Origin: Mycolicibacterium confluentis
GTDB lineage: Bacteria > Actinomycetota > Actinomycetes > Mycobacteriales > Mycobacteriaceae
Assembly: GCF_010729895.1 (NCBI RefSeq)
Contig: NZ_AP022612.1
Coordinates: 3,224,001-3,288,000 of the forward strand
Direction: 5' to 3'
DNA: 64,000 nt
Notes under the pieces: model-generated
The model's database searches: none
Told to the model about the DNA's origin: nothing
The model's input: only the letters and a program-made list of their open reading frames with translations
Position numbers and translations under genes: made by a program
Part shown: positions 41,383 to 51,066 of the stretch, piece by piece
Position numbering within the stretch: the stretch's first letter is position 1
Layout: every line of letters starts with the position of its first letter

Positions 41383-42036
41383 ATGGGCGCTCTGCAGGTC
41401 GTCGTCGCCGACGACGACGTGTTGCTTCGGGAGGGCCTGGCCAGTCTGTTGAGCCGGTCCGGGTTCGACGTCATCGGCCAGGCCGGAGACGCGACCGAAC
41501 TGCTGAGCCAGGTGCGCGAGGCGCAACCGCACCTGGTGCTCACCGACATTCGGATGCCACCCGACCACAACACCGAGGGTCTGGACGCCGCGCGCATCAT
41601 CCGAGCGGACTACCCCGACGTCGGAATCGTCGTGCTCTCAGCGCATATCGACGTCGAGCACGCCACCGAACTCCTCGCGGGCGGGCACGGCATCGGCTAT
41701 CTGCTCAAGAGTCGGGTCACCGACGTCACCGATTTCATCGACACCCTGCAGCGCGTCGCCAACGGTGGCTCGGTGGTCGATCCGGCGCTGGTGGCCGAAC
41801 TCGTGTCGGCGCGCCGGCACAACGACCCACTGGCCGCGCTCAGCGAGCGCGAGCGTGAAGTGTTGTCGTTGATGGCAGAGGGCCTGTCCAATGCGGGTAT
41901 CGGTCGGCGACTGTGGGTCACCGAAGGCACGGTCGAAAAGCATGTCCGCAGCATCCTGACGAAGCTGAACCTGCCGGAGACCGGCGACGATCACCGCCGG
42001 GTGCGGGCCGTGATCATGTTCCTCGACGCGCGCTGA
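41383..42036 (+). CDS. NarL/LuxR-type response regulator
   Basis: A 217-residue regulator: receiver domain with phospho-acceptor Asp55 (LVLTDIRMPP) and lysine in YLLKSRV, then a LuxR helix-turn-helix (LSEREREVLSLMAEGLSNAGIGRRLWVTEGTVEKHV). Start ATG 41383 has GGGGAGG before it. It is probably the partner of the histidine kinase at 42488 and may control the divergent bicupin gene. A separate receiver gene converges on it with a three-base gap. Confidence 0.88.
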   Translation: MGALQVVVADDDVLLREGLASLLSRSGFDVIGQAGDATELLSQVREAQPHLVLTDIRMPPDHNTEGLDAARIIRADYPDVGIVVLSAHIDVEHATELLAGGHGIGYLLKSRVTDVTDFIDTLQRVANGGSVVDPALVAELVSARRHNDPLAALSEREREVLSLMAEGLSNAGIGRRLWVTEGTVEKHVRSILTKLNLPETGDDHRRVRAVIMFLDAR

Positions 42037-42039
42037 GCC

Positions 42040-42402
42040 TCAACGGGACAGCACCCCCCGGATCGCGTCGGGCGACAGTGCGAACTTGGGCAGGAAACCG
42101 CGCGCCGAACTGTCCGCGATGAGATCGATCAAATCCTGTTCGTCATGCGTGGAGATCAGGATGACCGCGACACCGGAGAGCTCTTCGGCGACGTCGAAAC
42201 CGCTTTCGGCACCCAGATCGACGTCCACCAACGCGACATCGGGTCGCAGTTCGGTGTTCTGGCGCACCGCCTCGGCACCGTTCTGGGCCGTGCCGACCAC
42301 CGTGATGCCGCCCCGGGCCAACATCGTCACGGCGGCATCGCGAAAGGCGGCGCTGTCGTCGACGATCAGACAGCGCACGGCAGTGGTCGCCGAACTCAAC
42401 AT
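42040..42402 (-). CDS. Stand-alone receiver-domain protein
   Basis: The 120-residue protein is only a receiver domain: LIVDDSAAF (acid pocket), Asp60 in DVALVDVDLG, Ser84 in ISTHD and Lys106 in FLPKF. There is no output domain. It lies between, and opposite to, the LuxR regulator and the kinase. It could be a phosphate sink or compete with the regulator, like CheY-type sinks. The 85-base gap to the kinase holds the two promoters. Confidence 0.83.
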   Translation of the reverse strand: MLSSATTAVRCLIVDDSAAFRDAAVTMLARGGITVVGTAQNGAEAVRQNTELRPDVALVDVDLGAESGFDVAEELSGVAVILISTHDEQDLIDLIADSSARGFLPKFALSPDAIRGVLSR

Positions 42403-42474
42403 GTCCCCAGCTTCTCATCGGCGCGGGCATGCGTCATTACCGCTAACCGGAAAGATTCCGGCCGCATTTGCGCT

Positions 42475-42480
42475 TAGCAT
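42475..42480 (+). promoter_or_regulatory. -10 element of histidine kinase gene (leaderless type)
   Basis: TAGCAT followed by seven bases and the GTG at 42488. Confidence 0.5.
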
Positions 42481-42487
42481 CGGATCG

Positions 42488-43993
42488 GTGAACTGGCGAT
42501 CGGTGTCACAAGGCCTGTTGGCGCAACTCGTTCGGCCCAACCCACGTCCGCTGGGCTGGGGAATCGTGGTCGCCCTCGGGTTCATCATCGCCGAGACCCT
42601 GTTGGTGCTGGCGCTCAAACAGGTCGCACCCGACAACGCCTTCGGCGCACTCCTGCTGCTCGGTGTGCTGGTGATCTCGGCGGGCTGGGATGTCGGGTTG
42701 GCGGTGGCGATGTCGCTGACCAGTGCCCTGCTCTACGTCTACTTCCACCTCGAGGGTCGGGGCACCCTCGTGCCCGCGGTGCTGGTGTTCCTCACGCTGG
42801 CGCTGCTGACCAATGTCCTTGTGGGACAGGCACGTCTTCGGGCCGCCGAGGCCGAGGCGCGTCGCCGCGAGGCCGACGCGCTGGCGGCCCAGCAGGCCGC
42901 GTTGCGCCGGGTGGCGACCATGGTGGCGCGCGGCGCCGCGCCCGACGAGGTGTATCCGGTGGCGGTGAAAGAACTCGCGCAGAGTCTGGGTGTCGACCAT
43001 GTGACGCTGCTGCGTTTCGAGGAGCCCGCCCACTGTGTGGTGCTGGCCAGCACGGACCGCCCCGGCGCCACCAAGTTCATTGCTGGAGAGCGCTTTTCAC
43101 TGGACGGCGACAGCGTCACGGCGCGTATCCGCGCCGGTGGGGCCGCCGCACGCATCGAGGACTACCACGGCGCCGAGGGTGAACTCGCGGCTCGACTGCG
43201 CCAGATCGGCATCCGCTCGGCGGCCGGCGTGCCGCTGGTGATCGACGGCGCAGTGCGGGCGGCCCTCGTCGCCGGGTCACCGGCCAGTTGGGCGCTGCCC
43301 GCTCAGGCCGAAGCCCATATCGGCGATTTTGCCGACCTGATCTCGACCGCGATCGCCAACGCCGAGACGCGCGCCGAGTTGACCGCCTCGCGGGCCCGCA
43401 TCGTGGCGGCTGCCGATCAGGCGCGCCGCGGATTCGAACGCGATCTGCACGACGGCGCGCAGCAGCGCATCGTCTCGCTGGGGCTTGCACTGCGGGCCGC
43501 CCAAGCCGGCGTGCCTGAGGATCAGGACGGCCTGCGCGGCGAACTCACCACAATCGTCGACGGGTTGGCCGGCCTGTACGCCGATCTGCAGGAACTCTCG
43601 CGCGGCATCCATCCGGCGATCCTGTCCAAGGGCGGGTTGGCGCCGGCGATCAAGACGCTGGCCCGCCGCTCCCCCGTGCCCGTCGAACTCGACGTTCGCG
43701 TCGACGGCCGACTGCCCGAACCCGTCGAGGTGGCGGCGTACTACGTGATCGCCGAATCGCTGACCAATGCGGCCAAGCACGCCGAGGCCGAGTTCGTCAC
43801 GGTGGCAGCCGACCTCGACGAGGGCGTGCTGCGGTTGTCGGTGATCGACGACGGAGTGGGTGGTGCGACCCCCGGCGGCGGCTCAGGCCTGGTGGGCCTG
43901 CGCGACCGCGTCGAGGCGCTGTCCGGTCAGCTTCAGGTCAGCAGTGTGCCGGGTGAGGGCACCACGGTGACCGCGAGCATTCCGGTGGGCTAG
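42488..43993 (+). CDS. NarL-type sensor histidine kinase with GAF domain
   Basis: The 501-residue kinase has four or so membrane helices (about 22-115), a short coiled coil (EAEARRREADALAAQQ), a GAF domain (about 135-295), a HisKA_3 dimerisation domain with His321 in RDLHDGAQQRI, and an HATPase_c domain (NAAKHAEAE, DDGVGGATPGGGSGLVGLRDR). GTG 42488 is supported by the hexamer before it; a reading back to 42086 runs through the opposite receiver gene. It should phosphorylate the LuxR regulator and perhaps the stand-alone receiver. The signal is unknown. Confidence 0.86.
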   Translation: MNWRSVSQGLLAQLVRPNPRPLGWGIVVALGFIIAETLLVLALKQVAPDNAFGALLLLGVLVISAGWDVGLAVAMSLTSALLYVYFHLEGRGTLVPAVLVFLTLALLTNVLVGQARLRAAEAEARRREADALAAQQAALRRVATMVARGAAPDEVYPVAVKELAQSLGVDHVTLLRFEEPAHCVVLASTDRPGATKFIAGERFSLDGDSVTARIRAGGAAARIEDYHGAEGELAARLRQIGIRSAAGVPLVIDGAVRAALVAGSPASWALPAQAEAHIGDFADLISTAIANAETRAELTASRARIVAAADQARRGFERDLHDGAQQRIVSLGLALRAAQAGVPEDQDGLRGELTTIVDGLAGLYADLQELSRGIHPAILSKGGLAPAIKTLARRSPVPVELDVRVDGRLPEPVEVAAYYVIAESLTNAAKHAEAEFVTVAADLDEGVLRLSVIDDGVGGATPGGGSGLVGLRDRVEALSGQLQVSSVPGEGTTVTASIPVG

Positions 43994-44339
43994 AAGTCCG
44001 TGCCCGGTCTTGCGCTTTCCGCGCCTACTCCGTCGAGTGCAGCGATTCCACAGCAGGGACTTCTGGATACCTGGCGGAAATCACTTCGAGCAACTTTGGG
44101 TCCGTCACGCGCCGGAACCCAGAACACCTAGCCTCCGCCGGGGTCCAACACACGGAGGCCGACAAATCGATCCGGGGATAAGTGATACGACAGAGCGCTC
44201 TCCGCCAGACCAGTGAACGCCAGCTAGGTACCGGGTTGCACCGCCCCAGCATGCCGAGTGACGTGTGTTACACTTCACGACGGCGCTGCAAAGTGCCGAT
44301 TCTCGCCCCGCAAGGGTGTGATTGATAGGGATCTACTTA

Positions 44340-44371
44340 GGCCCGTCTACCAATTGGTGGCGGGCCTTTTT
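44340..44371 (+). terminator. Terminator-like hairpin 1
   Basis: GGCCCG (44340-44345) pairs with CGGGCC (44361-44366), with an inner ACCAA/TTGGT stem, followed by TTTTT. Confidence 0.75.
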
Positions 44372-44443
44372 GTTGCGCGTCAAACACCCATGGCAGCGTC
44401 CGGCTTCGCCGGCCTTCTCAAGTCATCTGCTACTCGCTGTCCT

Positions 44444-44477
44444 CCCGGTCGCGGACTGTGACCGGGATTTTCTTTCT
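44444..44477 (+). terminator. Terminator-like hairpin 2
   Basis: CCCGGTC (44444-44450) pairs with GACCGGG (44460-44466) over a nine-base loop, followed by ATTTTCTTTCT. It is 24 bases before the ATG at 44501. Confidence 0.6.
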
Positions 44478-44500
44478 CTCCGATCAGCAGGAGGTCATCG

Positions 44501-44944
44501 ATGAAAACAAAGAGAATCGCATGCAACACCCGCGCGAGGCGACGGAAACCCTTGCGGGGCAGCGCCGAGGGCACCCTAGTCAATATCGGTCGAGTGTCAC
44601 ACGGGACCGACCAATGCGCTCGGCCGAACCACCCGGTCGGCAACCAACATCTCCGAATCGACGATGCTTTGCCCCGACGCCCCGAGATGCGCTGCCATTC
44701 CCAGAATTGGAGGCCCTACCAACCGAGACGGCAGGGGCCCTTCTTCCGGAATGTTCACGAGAACACACCACCACCGAACTGTTACCACTGCTGCGGGCCA
44801 ACACAACTCGCAGGTGGCGGGACATCCTGCGACCACATCGTCCGCTTCGAAACGAGGTGGCACTGCACCGACAGTTCATGCATTGGTTGGTATGACGAAA
44901 TCGTGTACAGATCGCCGCATGGCCAGTACGAACGGCGTGGCTGA
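44501..44944 (+). CDS. Hypothetical small protein with cysteine cluster
   Basis: I do not recognise this 147-residue frame. It has AGGAGG six bases before its ATG, a basic N-terminus (MKTKRIACNTRARRRKPLRG) and a C-terminal group of cysteines (NCYHCCGP, SCDH, WHCTDSSC) that could bind zinc. The codon use has more A/T at third positions than the core genes, suggesting recent transfer. Two hairpins precede it and an IS element follows. Two other frames overlap it, so it may not be translated. Confidence 0.35.
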   Translation: MKTKRIACNTRARRRKPLRGSAEGTLVNIGRVSHGTDQCARPNHPVGNQHLRIDDALPRRPEMRCHSQNWRPYQPRRQGPFFRNVHENTPPPNCYHCCGPTQLAGGGTSCDHIVRFETRWHCTDSSCIGWYDEIVYRSPHGQYERRG

Positions 44945-44994
44945 CCCGCCCGGGAAGCATAAACATCGACAACAGCCCACCCACACCGACGTCA

Positions 44995-45002
44995 CACGGA
45001 AA
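44995..45002. repeat. Target-site duplication, left copy
   Basis: CACGGAAA, repeated exactly at 46466-46473, flanking the IS256-family element. Eight bases is usual for this family. Confidence 0.85.
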
Positions 45003-46465
45003 GGGTAAGTCCCTTGGTGTGGTGGGGTTTCGGGGCTGAAGCCGACCAGGCTGGACCATGTCCGGTGTGTGATTAGGGCTTCGGGGTGGGCCATCGCGTA
45101 GTGGTCATTGAGTTACCGACCAAAGTGACTCAAGCAAAGGACACACCACGCGATGACCCAGGACCATTCTGCCCTGCTGGCCCAGCTCGATGCGCTCCGC
45201 TCCGCTGATGTCGGGGCGGTATTCGCCGAGTTGATCCGCGCCGGCCTGCAGGCGTTGATCGAGGCCGAGGCCACCGAGGCGATCGGCGCCGGCCGCTACC
45301 AACGCACCGATGGACGCAGCACTCACCGCAACGGGCATCGACCCAAGACGGTGTCGACCACCGCTGGCGACATCGAGATCCAGATCCCCAAGCTGCGGGC
45401 CGGCTCGTTCTTCCCGTCGCTGCTGGAACGGCGCCGCCGCATCGACAAAGCCCTGCACGCGGTGATCATGGAGGCCTACGTGCACGGCGTCTCCACCCGC
45501 AGCGTCGATGACCTCGTTACCGCGATGGGTGTCGGTTCGGGTGTCTCGAAGTCGGAGGTCTCGCGCATCTGCGCCGGCCTGGACCGCGAGATCGAAGCTT
45601 TCCGTACCCGCAGTCTGACCCACACGTCGTTTCCCTACGTGTTCTGTGACGCCACATTCTGCAAGGTGCGTGTCGGGGCGCATGTGGTCTCCCAAGCCCT
45701 GGTGGTGGCCACCGGGTCTCCATCGAGGGCACCCGCGAGGTGCTGGGCACCGCCGTCGGTGACAGCGAATCCTTTGAGTTCTGGCGCGAGTTCCTCGCCT
45801 CGCTCAAAGCCCGCGGCCTGAGCGGCGTGCATCTGGTGATCTCCGATGCCCACGCCGGTCTCAAGGCTGCCGTGGTCCAGCAGTTCGCCGGATCGTCGTG
45901 GCAGCGGTGCCGGGTGCACTTCATGCGCAATCTGCACGGCGTGGTGGCCGCCAAACACGCCCCCGCGGTGACCGCGGCGGTCAAGACGATCTTCGCTCAC
46001 ACCGACCCCGCCGACGTTGCCGCCCAGTGGGACCAGGTCGCTGACACGCTGTCGTCGAGCTTTCCGAAAGTGGCGGCGATGATGGATGAGGCCAAGACCG
46101 ACGTGCTGGCGTTCACCGCGTTCCCGCGCACCCATTGGCAGAAGATCTGGTCGAACAATCCGATCGAGCGGCTCAACAAGGAGATCAAACGCCGCGCCGA
46201 TGTCGTGGAGATCTTCCCCAACCCCGCGGCGTTCCTGCGCCTGGCCACCGCTGTGGTCATCGAAGCCCACGACGAATGGCAGGTCACCCGCCGCTACCTG
46301 TCAGAGGTCTCCATGGCCGAACTGCGCAAAGTCATCGCCACCAAACAGCAAGCAGCCCAACCCGTCGCCGAACCACGTCAAATCGCCTAGCATTCACCAC
46401 GACTCGTTGATCACCACGCGTGCACCCACGCCGATCCGAAGTCCACCACCCCAAGGGGCACTATC
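45003..46465 (+). mobile_element. IS256-family insertion sequence, 1463 bp
   Basis: The element is bounded by an exact 8-base direct repeat. Its ends carry imperfect inverted repeats whose cores, CCCTTGG.GTGGTGG at 45011-45025 and its complement at 46443-46457, match at 14 of 15 positions. Inside is one transposase gene of the mutator (IS256, IS1081-like) type, frameshifted. The intact target repeat and good ends point to a recent insertion. Confidence 0.93.
45153..46390 (+). pseudogene. IS256-family transposase, frameshifted
   Basis: The gene reads in one frame from ATG 45153 to about 45716, then must shift to the frame that runs to 46390. At 45714-45716 the sequence has GGG where a fourth G would restore VVVATGVSIEGTRE. 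The DDE residues are all present across the two parts: Asp in FCDATFCKV, Asp in VISDAHAGLK, Glu in NNPIERLNKEIKRR. So one base loss is the only visible defect. A programmed shift is not usual in this family. It may be real inactivation or a sequencing error in a G run. Confidence 0.9.
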
Positions 46466-46473
46466 CACGGAAA
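46466..46473. repeat. Target-site duplication, right copy
   Basis: CACGGAAA, exact match of 44995-45002. Confidence 0.85.
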
Positions 46474-46699
46474 AGTGCTCGTCAATTCCGCAAGGCCGCT
46501 GGCTGGGATTTATTCCCAGACCTGAACCAGCAGTCGCACGCCGCTGCGGCGCTGAACGGTCGCGTCGCGGTTGATGTGCATATCTTCGACTCGAGGACGA
46601 AACGACGTTGGTGCACAAAGAAATAGGAGACGCAGGTTCACTACTGGACTCGCGTGGAACGTGGACAGAACGTGAGCACGAACCAGAGAAACCCGGGGA

Positions 46700-46727
46700 G
46701 GTTCGGGTGCTGCCCAGCGCCCGAACC
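46700..46727. other. Hairpin without U tract
   Basis: GGTTCGGG and CCCGAACC with an inner GCT/AGC stem, between the IS flank and the stop of the next minus-strand gene. No run of T on either side, so not called a terminator. The rest of 46627-46766 shows nothing. Confidence 0.35.
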
Positions 46728-46766
46728 GGGGGACTCGCGCTCTCCGGAGGCGGTTAGGTAGGACAC

Positions 46767-47771
46767 TCATCCGTTGGCGTAGCGGGGTATCCATTCCATC
46801 ACCGTCGGGGCCAACCACTTTGGATAGTTTTCTCGCACAGATGCTCTGGCTGGATGTGTAGCCTGCGCCTCGAATAGCGCTACCGCGCACTCAGTCATGA
46901 TGAGAGCGGCAGCGAACCCGTCGGCGATGATCTTCAGAGTATCTTCGTCGTTGCGGATGTAGTCGGTCATCCATTTGAACCCGTGCACGAAGCTTGAACC
47001 TGCCGAGTAGAAGCTCATCGCGCCGAGCGTCAGACCATTCGGTAGCTGCTCGGAGGCGTGGGGCGGCGTGTTTTCATCGACCCACTTTGCCGACCACTCG
47101 ACAGTTTTTTCGAAACTCCTCGGAGGTTTGACTATCTGGTCCTCGGGCATGCTAGAGATTGCTTCTTGTAGTTCGTTGTACTCGTCACGGTGACGCACGA
47201 AGTTCTCGTAGGCACTGGCCTGTTCGCTGCCAGTACGCCTTTCCAGAATCTGTTCTTCCAGGCTGATGAACCGTTCCTGATAGGACCGTTCTCGAATCGT
47301 ATGGCCACGACTCCTCGCACGACGCACTTCGCGACTTGGATCGGCGAGTAGCCAGATTGTTTTTGCCGAGGATTCAAGTGCGGCCCGGCACAGTGATCCC
47401 GCGCCTGCAACATCTGTCCGATGTTCCTGAAAGGTTGCCGACTGTACTTGCCCAGCACCCACCAGGTTCTGTGCTGCACTCATCACAGGGAAGCGTGCTG
47501 TCGAGCTGACGAAGTGTTCACCAATTGCGTCGAGTTCCGGTGTGAACCCCAAATCGTCCAGCGCCAAACTGCTGCCCTTATCCGGCATGAAACGTCGAGG
47601 ATCAGGGTTTGTACTGCCACCGTCAGGTAGCACTCGCCGAAGCAAAGCCCACTCGCCTAATGGCCACGTTCGCACAGCACGTTCCGTGACCCGTGAGACA
47701 AGTTGGATCATGCGCAGCCGGTACATCTGGTCAGCGTTCATATTTGGGATGGTAGCCAGTTGCTCCGACAC
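46767..47771 (-). CDS. Protein of unknown function, DUF5677-like
   Basis: The 334-residue, mostly helical protein has LCRAALESSAKTIWLLAD in the first half and FYSAGSSFVHGFKW in the second. The pairing of an arginine-rich helix with a late S..H helix recalls DUF5677-type and HEPN-like proteins, but the match is weak. A GTG start is used; ATG ten codons in is an alternative. Codon use is richer in A/T than in neighbouring core genes, consistent with transfer. No operon partner is present. Confidence 0.55.
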   Translation of the reverse strand: MSEQLATIPNMNADQMYRLRMIQLVSRVTERAVRTWPLGEWALLRRVLPDGGSTNPDPRRFMPDKGSSLALDDLGFTPELDAIGEHFVSSTARFPVMSAAQNLVGAGQVQSATFQEHRTDVAGAGSLCRAALESSAKTIWLLADPSREVRRARSRGHTIRERSYQERFISLEEQILERRTGSEQASAYENFVRHRDEYNELQEAISSMPEDQIVKPPRSFEKTVEWSAKWVDENTPPHASEQLPNGLTLGAMSFYSAGSSFVHGFKWMTDYIRNDEDTLKIIADGFAAALIMTECAVALFEAQATHPARASVRENYPKWLAPTVMEWIPRYANG

Positions 47772-47923
47772 TCACTCTTGGTTAATTCCCAGGTCAACAT
47801 TGGTCAACGAATGAACCAAGCGGCTTCGACGGCCCGGCCATAAAGCGTTTGACTGCCTGAAGTACGCGGCGACCGAGAAGAGGGTCAAGCGAGAGACGCC
47901 GAGGCCTCAGAAAGATAGCGGTG

Positions 47924-49708
47924 TCAGGGGATGACGTCGTTACACAAGGGATGTGGGCCGTCGGCCATGCTTCCCGTATTTATGTAGCCGCCGCTGCTGA
48001 CGCTGTACCACGCTTCCTTGCCGAGGAAGAAGGCGCTGTTGTCGTCCAGTCCGTAGCGATTCATCAACATCTGCTTGAGGTCTGTGACGTAGTCAGCGCC
48101 ACCTGCCACGGCCCTGCAGGCGAACGCGGCTTGTTCGGGCGTCCAAGGGCCGCATTTCTCCGGTCGTTGTGACGAACACCCAGGGCCGTTCGGGTTGGAC
48201 GGAGCCGTGGCCGACACCGTGGGAATGGATGTGGGACCCGCCAGCGGACAGACCCAGTCCATCGCAGAACGGTAGATCACGCTGGCATCGTCATAGCTAA
48301 GGCCGTTGTACTTGTCCACCAGCCTGTCCTCCACCGCCGCCTGGTCGGCACCCCGTTTATCCCAGTCGCACACCCAGGCATCGGAATCGGTGAAGGTCAC
48401 CCCGGACATCAGGTCATAGCCCTTTCGCGACAGCCCCTGCTCCATAGCCTTGCTGTAGTCGGCCCAGTCCGCCCCTTCTATTTTCGGATACTCGTCATCG
48501 GGCGTGTACACCGTCGGGGTTCGACCCTCCGTAGGAGTCCCCGCCGCACTCGTCGGGGGATGCTCCGGCGCAGCAGAAGTCAGGGCCGAGGATGGTGCGG
48601 CTGCCGTCGCGGTGGTGGAACTGATCGGTGCAGCGCTCGATGAGATAGCCGAGGTATTCGATTGCGGGTCCTGCCATGGCCGCCAGAGCACCCCGCCAGC
48701 ACCGAGCAGTAGCAGCAGTACTGCCGCGATCGAGATGGCGATCAGCCAGCGAGTCCCGAAGCTATTAAAGACATCCCAAGGCGCAGCACCACCGCTTTCG
48801 GCATTGATTCGCGGCCTGCGGGCTGCTGGGGCGGGGGTGGTGGGCGCTGCGGTGACTCCCAAGGTATGCGGAGCAGCGGTTTCGGTGAGGGCTCGGGAGA
48901 AGTCGGAGCAGCACTCGAACCGGTCGTCAGGATCCTTGGCCAACGCGGCGGATAGAACTGGGTCCAGAGATGCGAGTTGTGGTCGGGTGTCGCCAATGGC
49001 TGGTGATGGTGCGTTGAGGTGGCGACTGATGACGACGGCAGGGTTGGAGTTCGGGAACAACTGCGCGCCTGTTAAGAGGTGATAGGTGGTGGCGGCGAGG
49101 GCCTACTGGTCAGCTCGGCCGTCCATCGGCTCGCCCATGAGCTGCTCGGGGGCCGCGTAGGCGACCGTACCGACAGTCATGTTGGTGGTGGTGATCCCGT
49201 TGGTGTCCTCCAGTGGTCGAGCGATCCCGAAATCGGCGAGGTACACATCGGGATCGTCAGTGTCCAGGTTCGCGGCGATGATGTTGGCTGGTTTGACGTC
49301 TCGGTGCAGTAGGCCCTTCTTGTGGGCGTAGTCCAACGCGCTGGCCACTGCGGTGACGATCGGAAGGACATGGCTGAGGGGCATACCTGTCGGGTAACGG
49401 TGTGCCAGTAGGTTGGCTAGGTCAGTGCCGTCGATGTAGTCCATCGCGATCCACAGGTGCCCGTCGTGCTCGCCTCGGTCGTGGATGCCGACTACGTGGG
49501 GGTGGCGTAGTCCGGCGGCTAAGTCAGCTTCACGGATGAACCGCTCCCGAAACGAGGCGTCATTGGAGAGATCTGAGCGGAGGACTTTGAGCGCCTCTTG
49601 GCGAGGCAGGCGGGGATGCTGGACCAGGTAGACCTCGCCCATGCCGCCGGATCCCAACAACCGCAGAACCCGATACCCGGCGAAAGTGTCCCCTATCTGC
49701 AACGGCAT
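47924..49708 (-). pseudogene. PknF-like Ser/Thr protein kinase, interrupted by one stop
   Basis: The reading frame would encode a 594-residue receptor kinase but has a TAG at codon 202 (49103-49105). Before it lie the glycine loop GSGGMGEVY, Lys41, HRDVKPAN (Asp137), DFG (Asp159) and APEQL. After it the same frame continues [16 protein letters not shown], finishes the kinase fold, then a membrane helix ([19 protein letters not shown]) and an outer domain ending in a DUF732-like part. DQY is expected where DQ-stop is read, so a tyrosine codon became TAG by one change. The promoter hexamer TAACAT (49715-49720) lies six bases before the ATG and seems intact. Confidence 0.88.
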
Positions 49709-49917
49709 GGCGAGATGTTAGCCGTATAGGGCTCGACATCGGGCTTAGCGCCAAGAGGATCGACACCTCAGAAGTGCCGAGAGCAGGCGGCGAATTGGGA
49801 ACATGTCCGTCATAACCCACGACGTCGATCGTCATGTTGGTCATTGCCAGGCGCGCACTGAGTACCGCGCGTAGAGAAATGTGGGCAAAGGCACCTCGAA
49901 GCGCGCGCCGATCCACG

Positions 49918-49949
49918 CTAAAGGCGGACCGTTTCCAGTCCGCCTTTAG
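49918..49949. terminator. Hairpin terminator of nrdF2
   Basis: A perfect 12-base-pair stem (49918-49929 with 49938-49949) and an eight-base loop, 29 bases past the nrdF2 stop. The minus-strand side ends in CCTTTAG, a short T run. The remaining 49709-49917 shows only the kinase promoter. Confidence 0.7.
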
Positions 49950-49977
49950 TGGAGAAAATCGCCCTGACGTGCGAAGA

Positions 49978-50961
<984 letters not shown>

Positions 50962-51066
50962 TTAAATCTGCGCTGCCGGACTGGTGCCCGCAACACTACA
51001 ACTGGTGGGTGAGAACACGGCGCAACACAACACTTTGTGCCCCGGCGTGTTCTCCGCGCGACCGGC

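Larger units (their letters stand above)
43994..44500. other. 507-base non-coding stretch with two terminator-like hairpins
   Basis: No convincing gene is present. The two hairpins listed separately both point rightwards and lie before a small reading frame with a strong ribosome site, which is the layout of a transcription attenuator or of terminators shielding accessory DNA. A 75-codon frame on the minus strand (44025-44252) has no ribosome site and is not called. Confidence 0.5.
44919..46626 (+). pseudogene. Possible small ORF split by the IS element
   Basis: Removing the IS and one copy of the 8-base target repeat joins 44919-45002 to 46474-46626 in one open frame of about 78 codons. The right half (from RKSARQFRKAAGWDLF to a CTKK end) reads like a protein terminus. 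No ribosome site precedes the ATG, so this is only a possibility. Confidence 0.25.

Noticed and set aside
44025..44252. Minus-strand 75-codon frame in the non-coding stretch
   Set aside because: It has no ribosome site or leaderless hexamer. The C-terminal half looks protein-like, but that is not enough to call it.
44458..44895. Two further frames overlapping 44501-44944
   Set aside because: Neither has a ribosome site; the 44501 frame has a strong one.
45700..45745. Programmed frameshift in the IS transposase
   Set aside because: IS256-family transposases are normally a single frame, and there is no slippery heptamer; a lost G is simpler.
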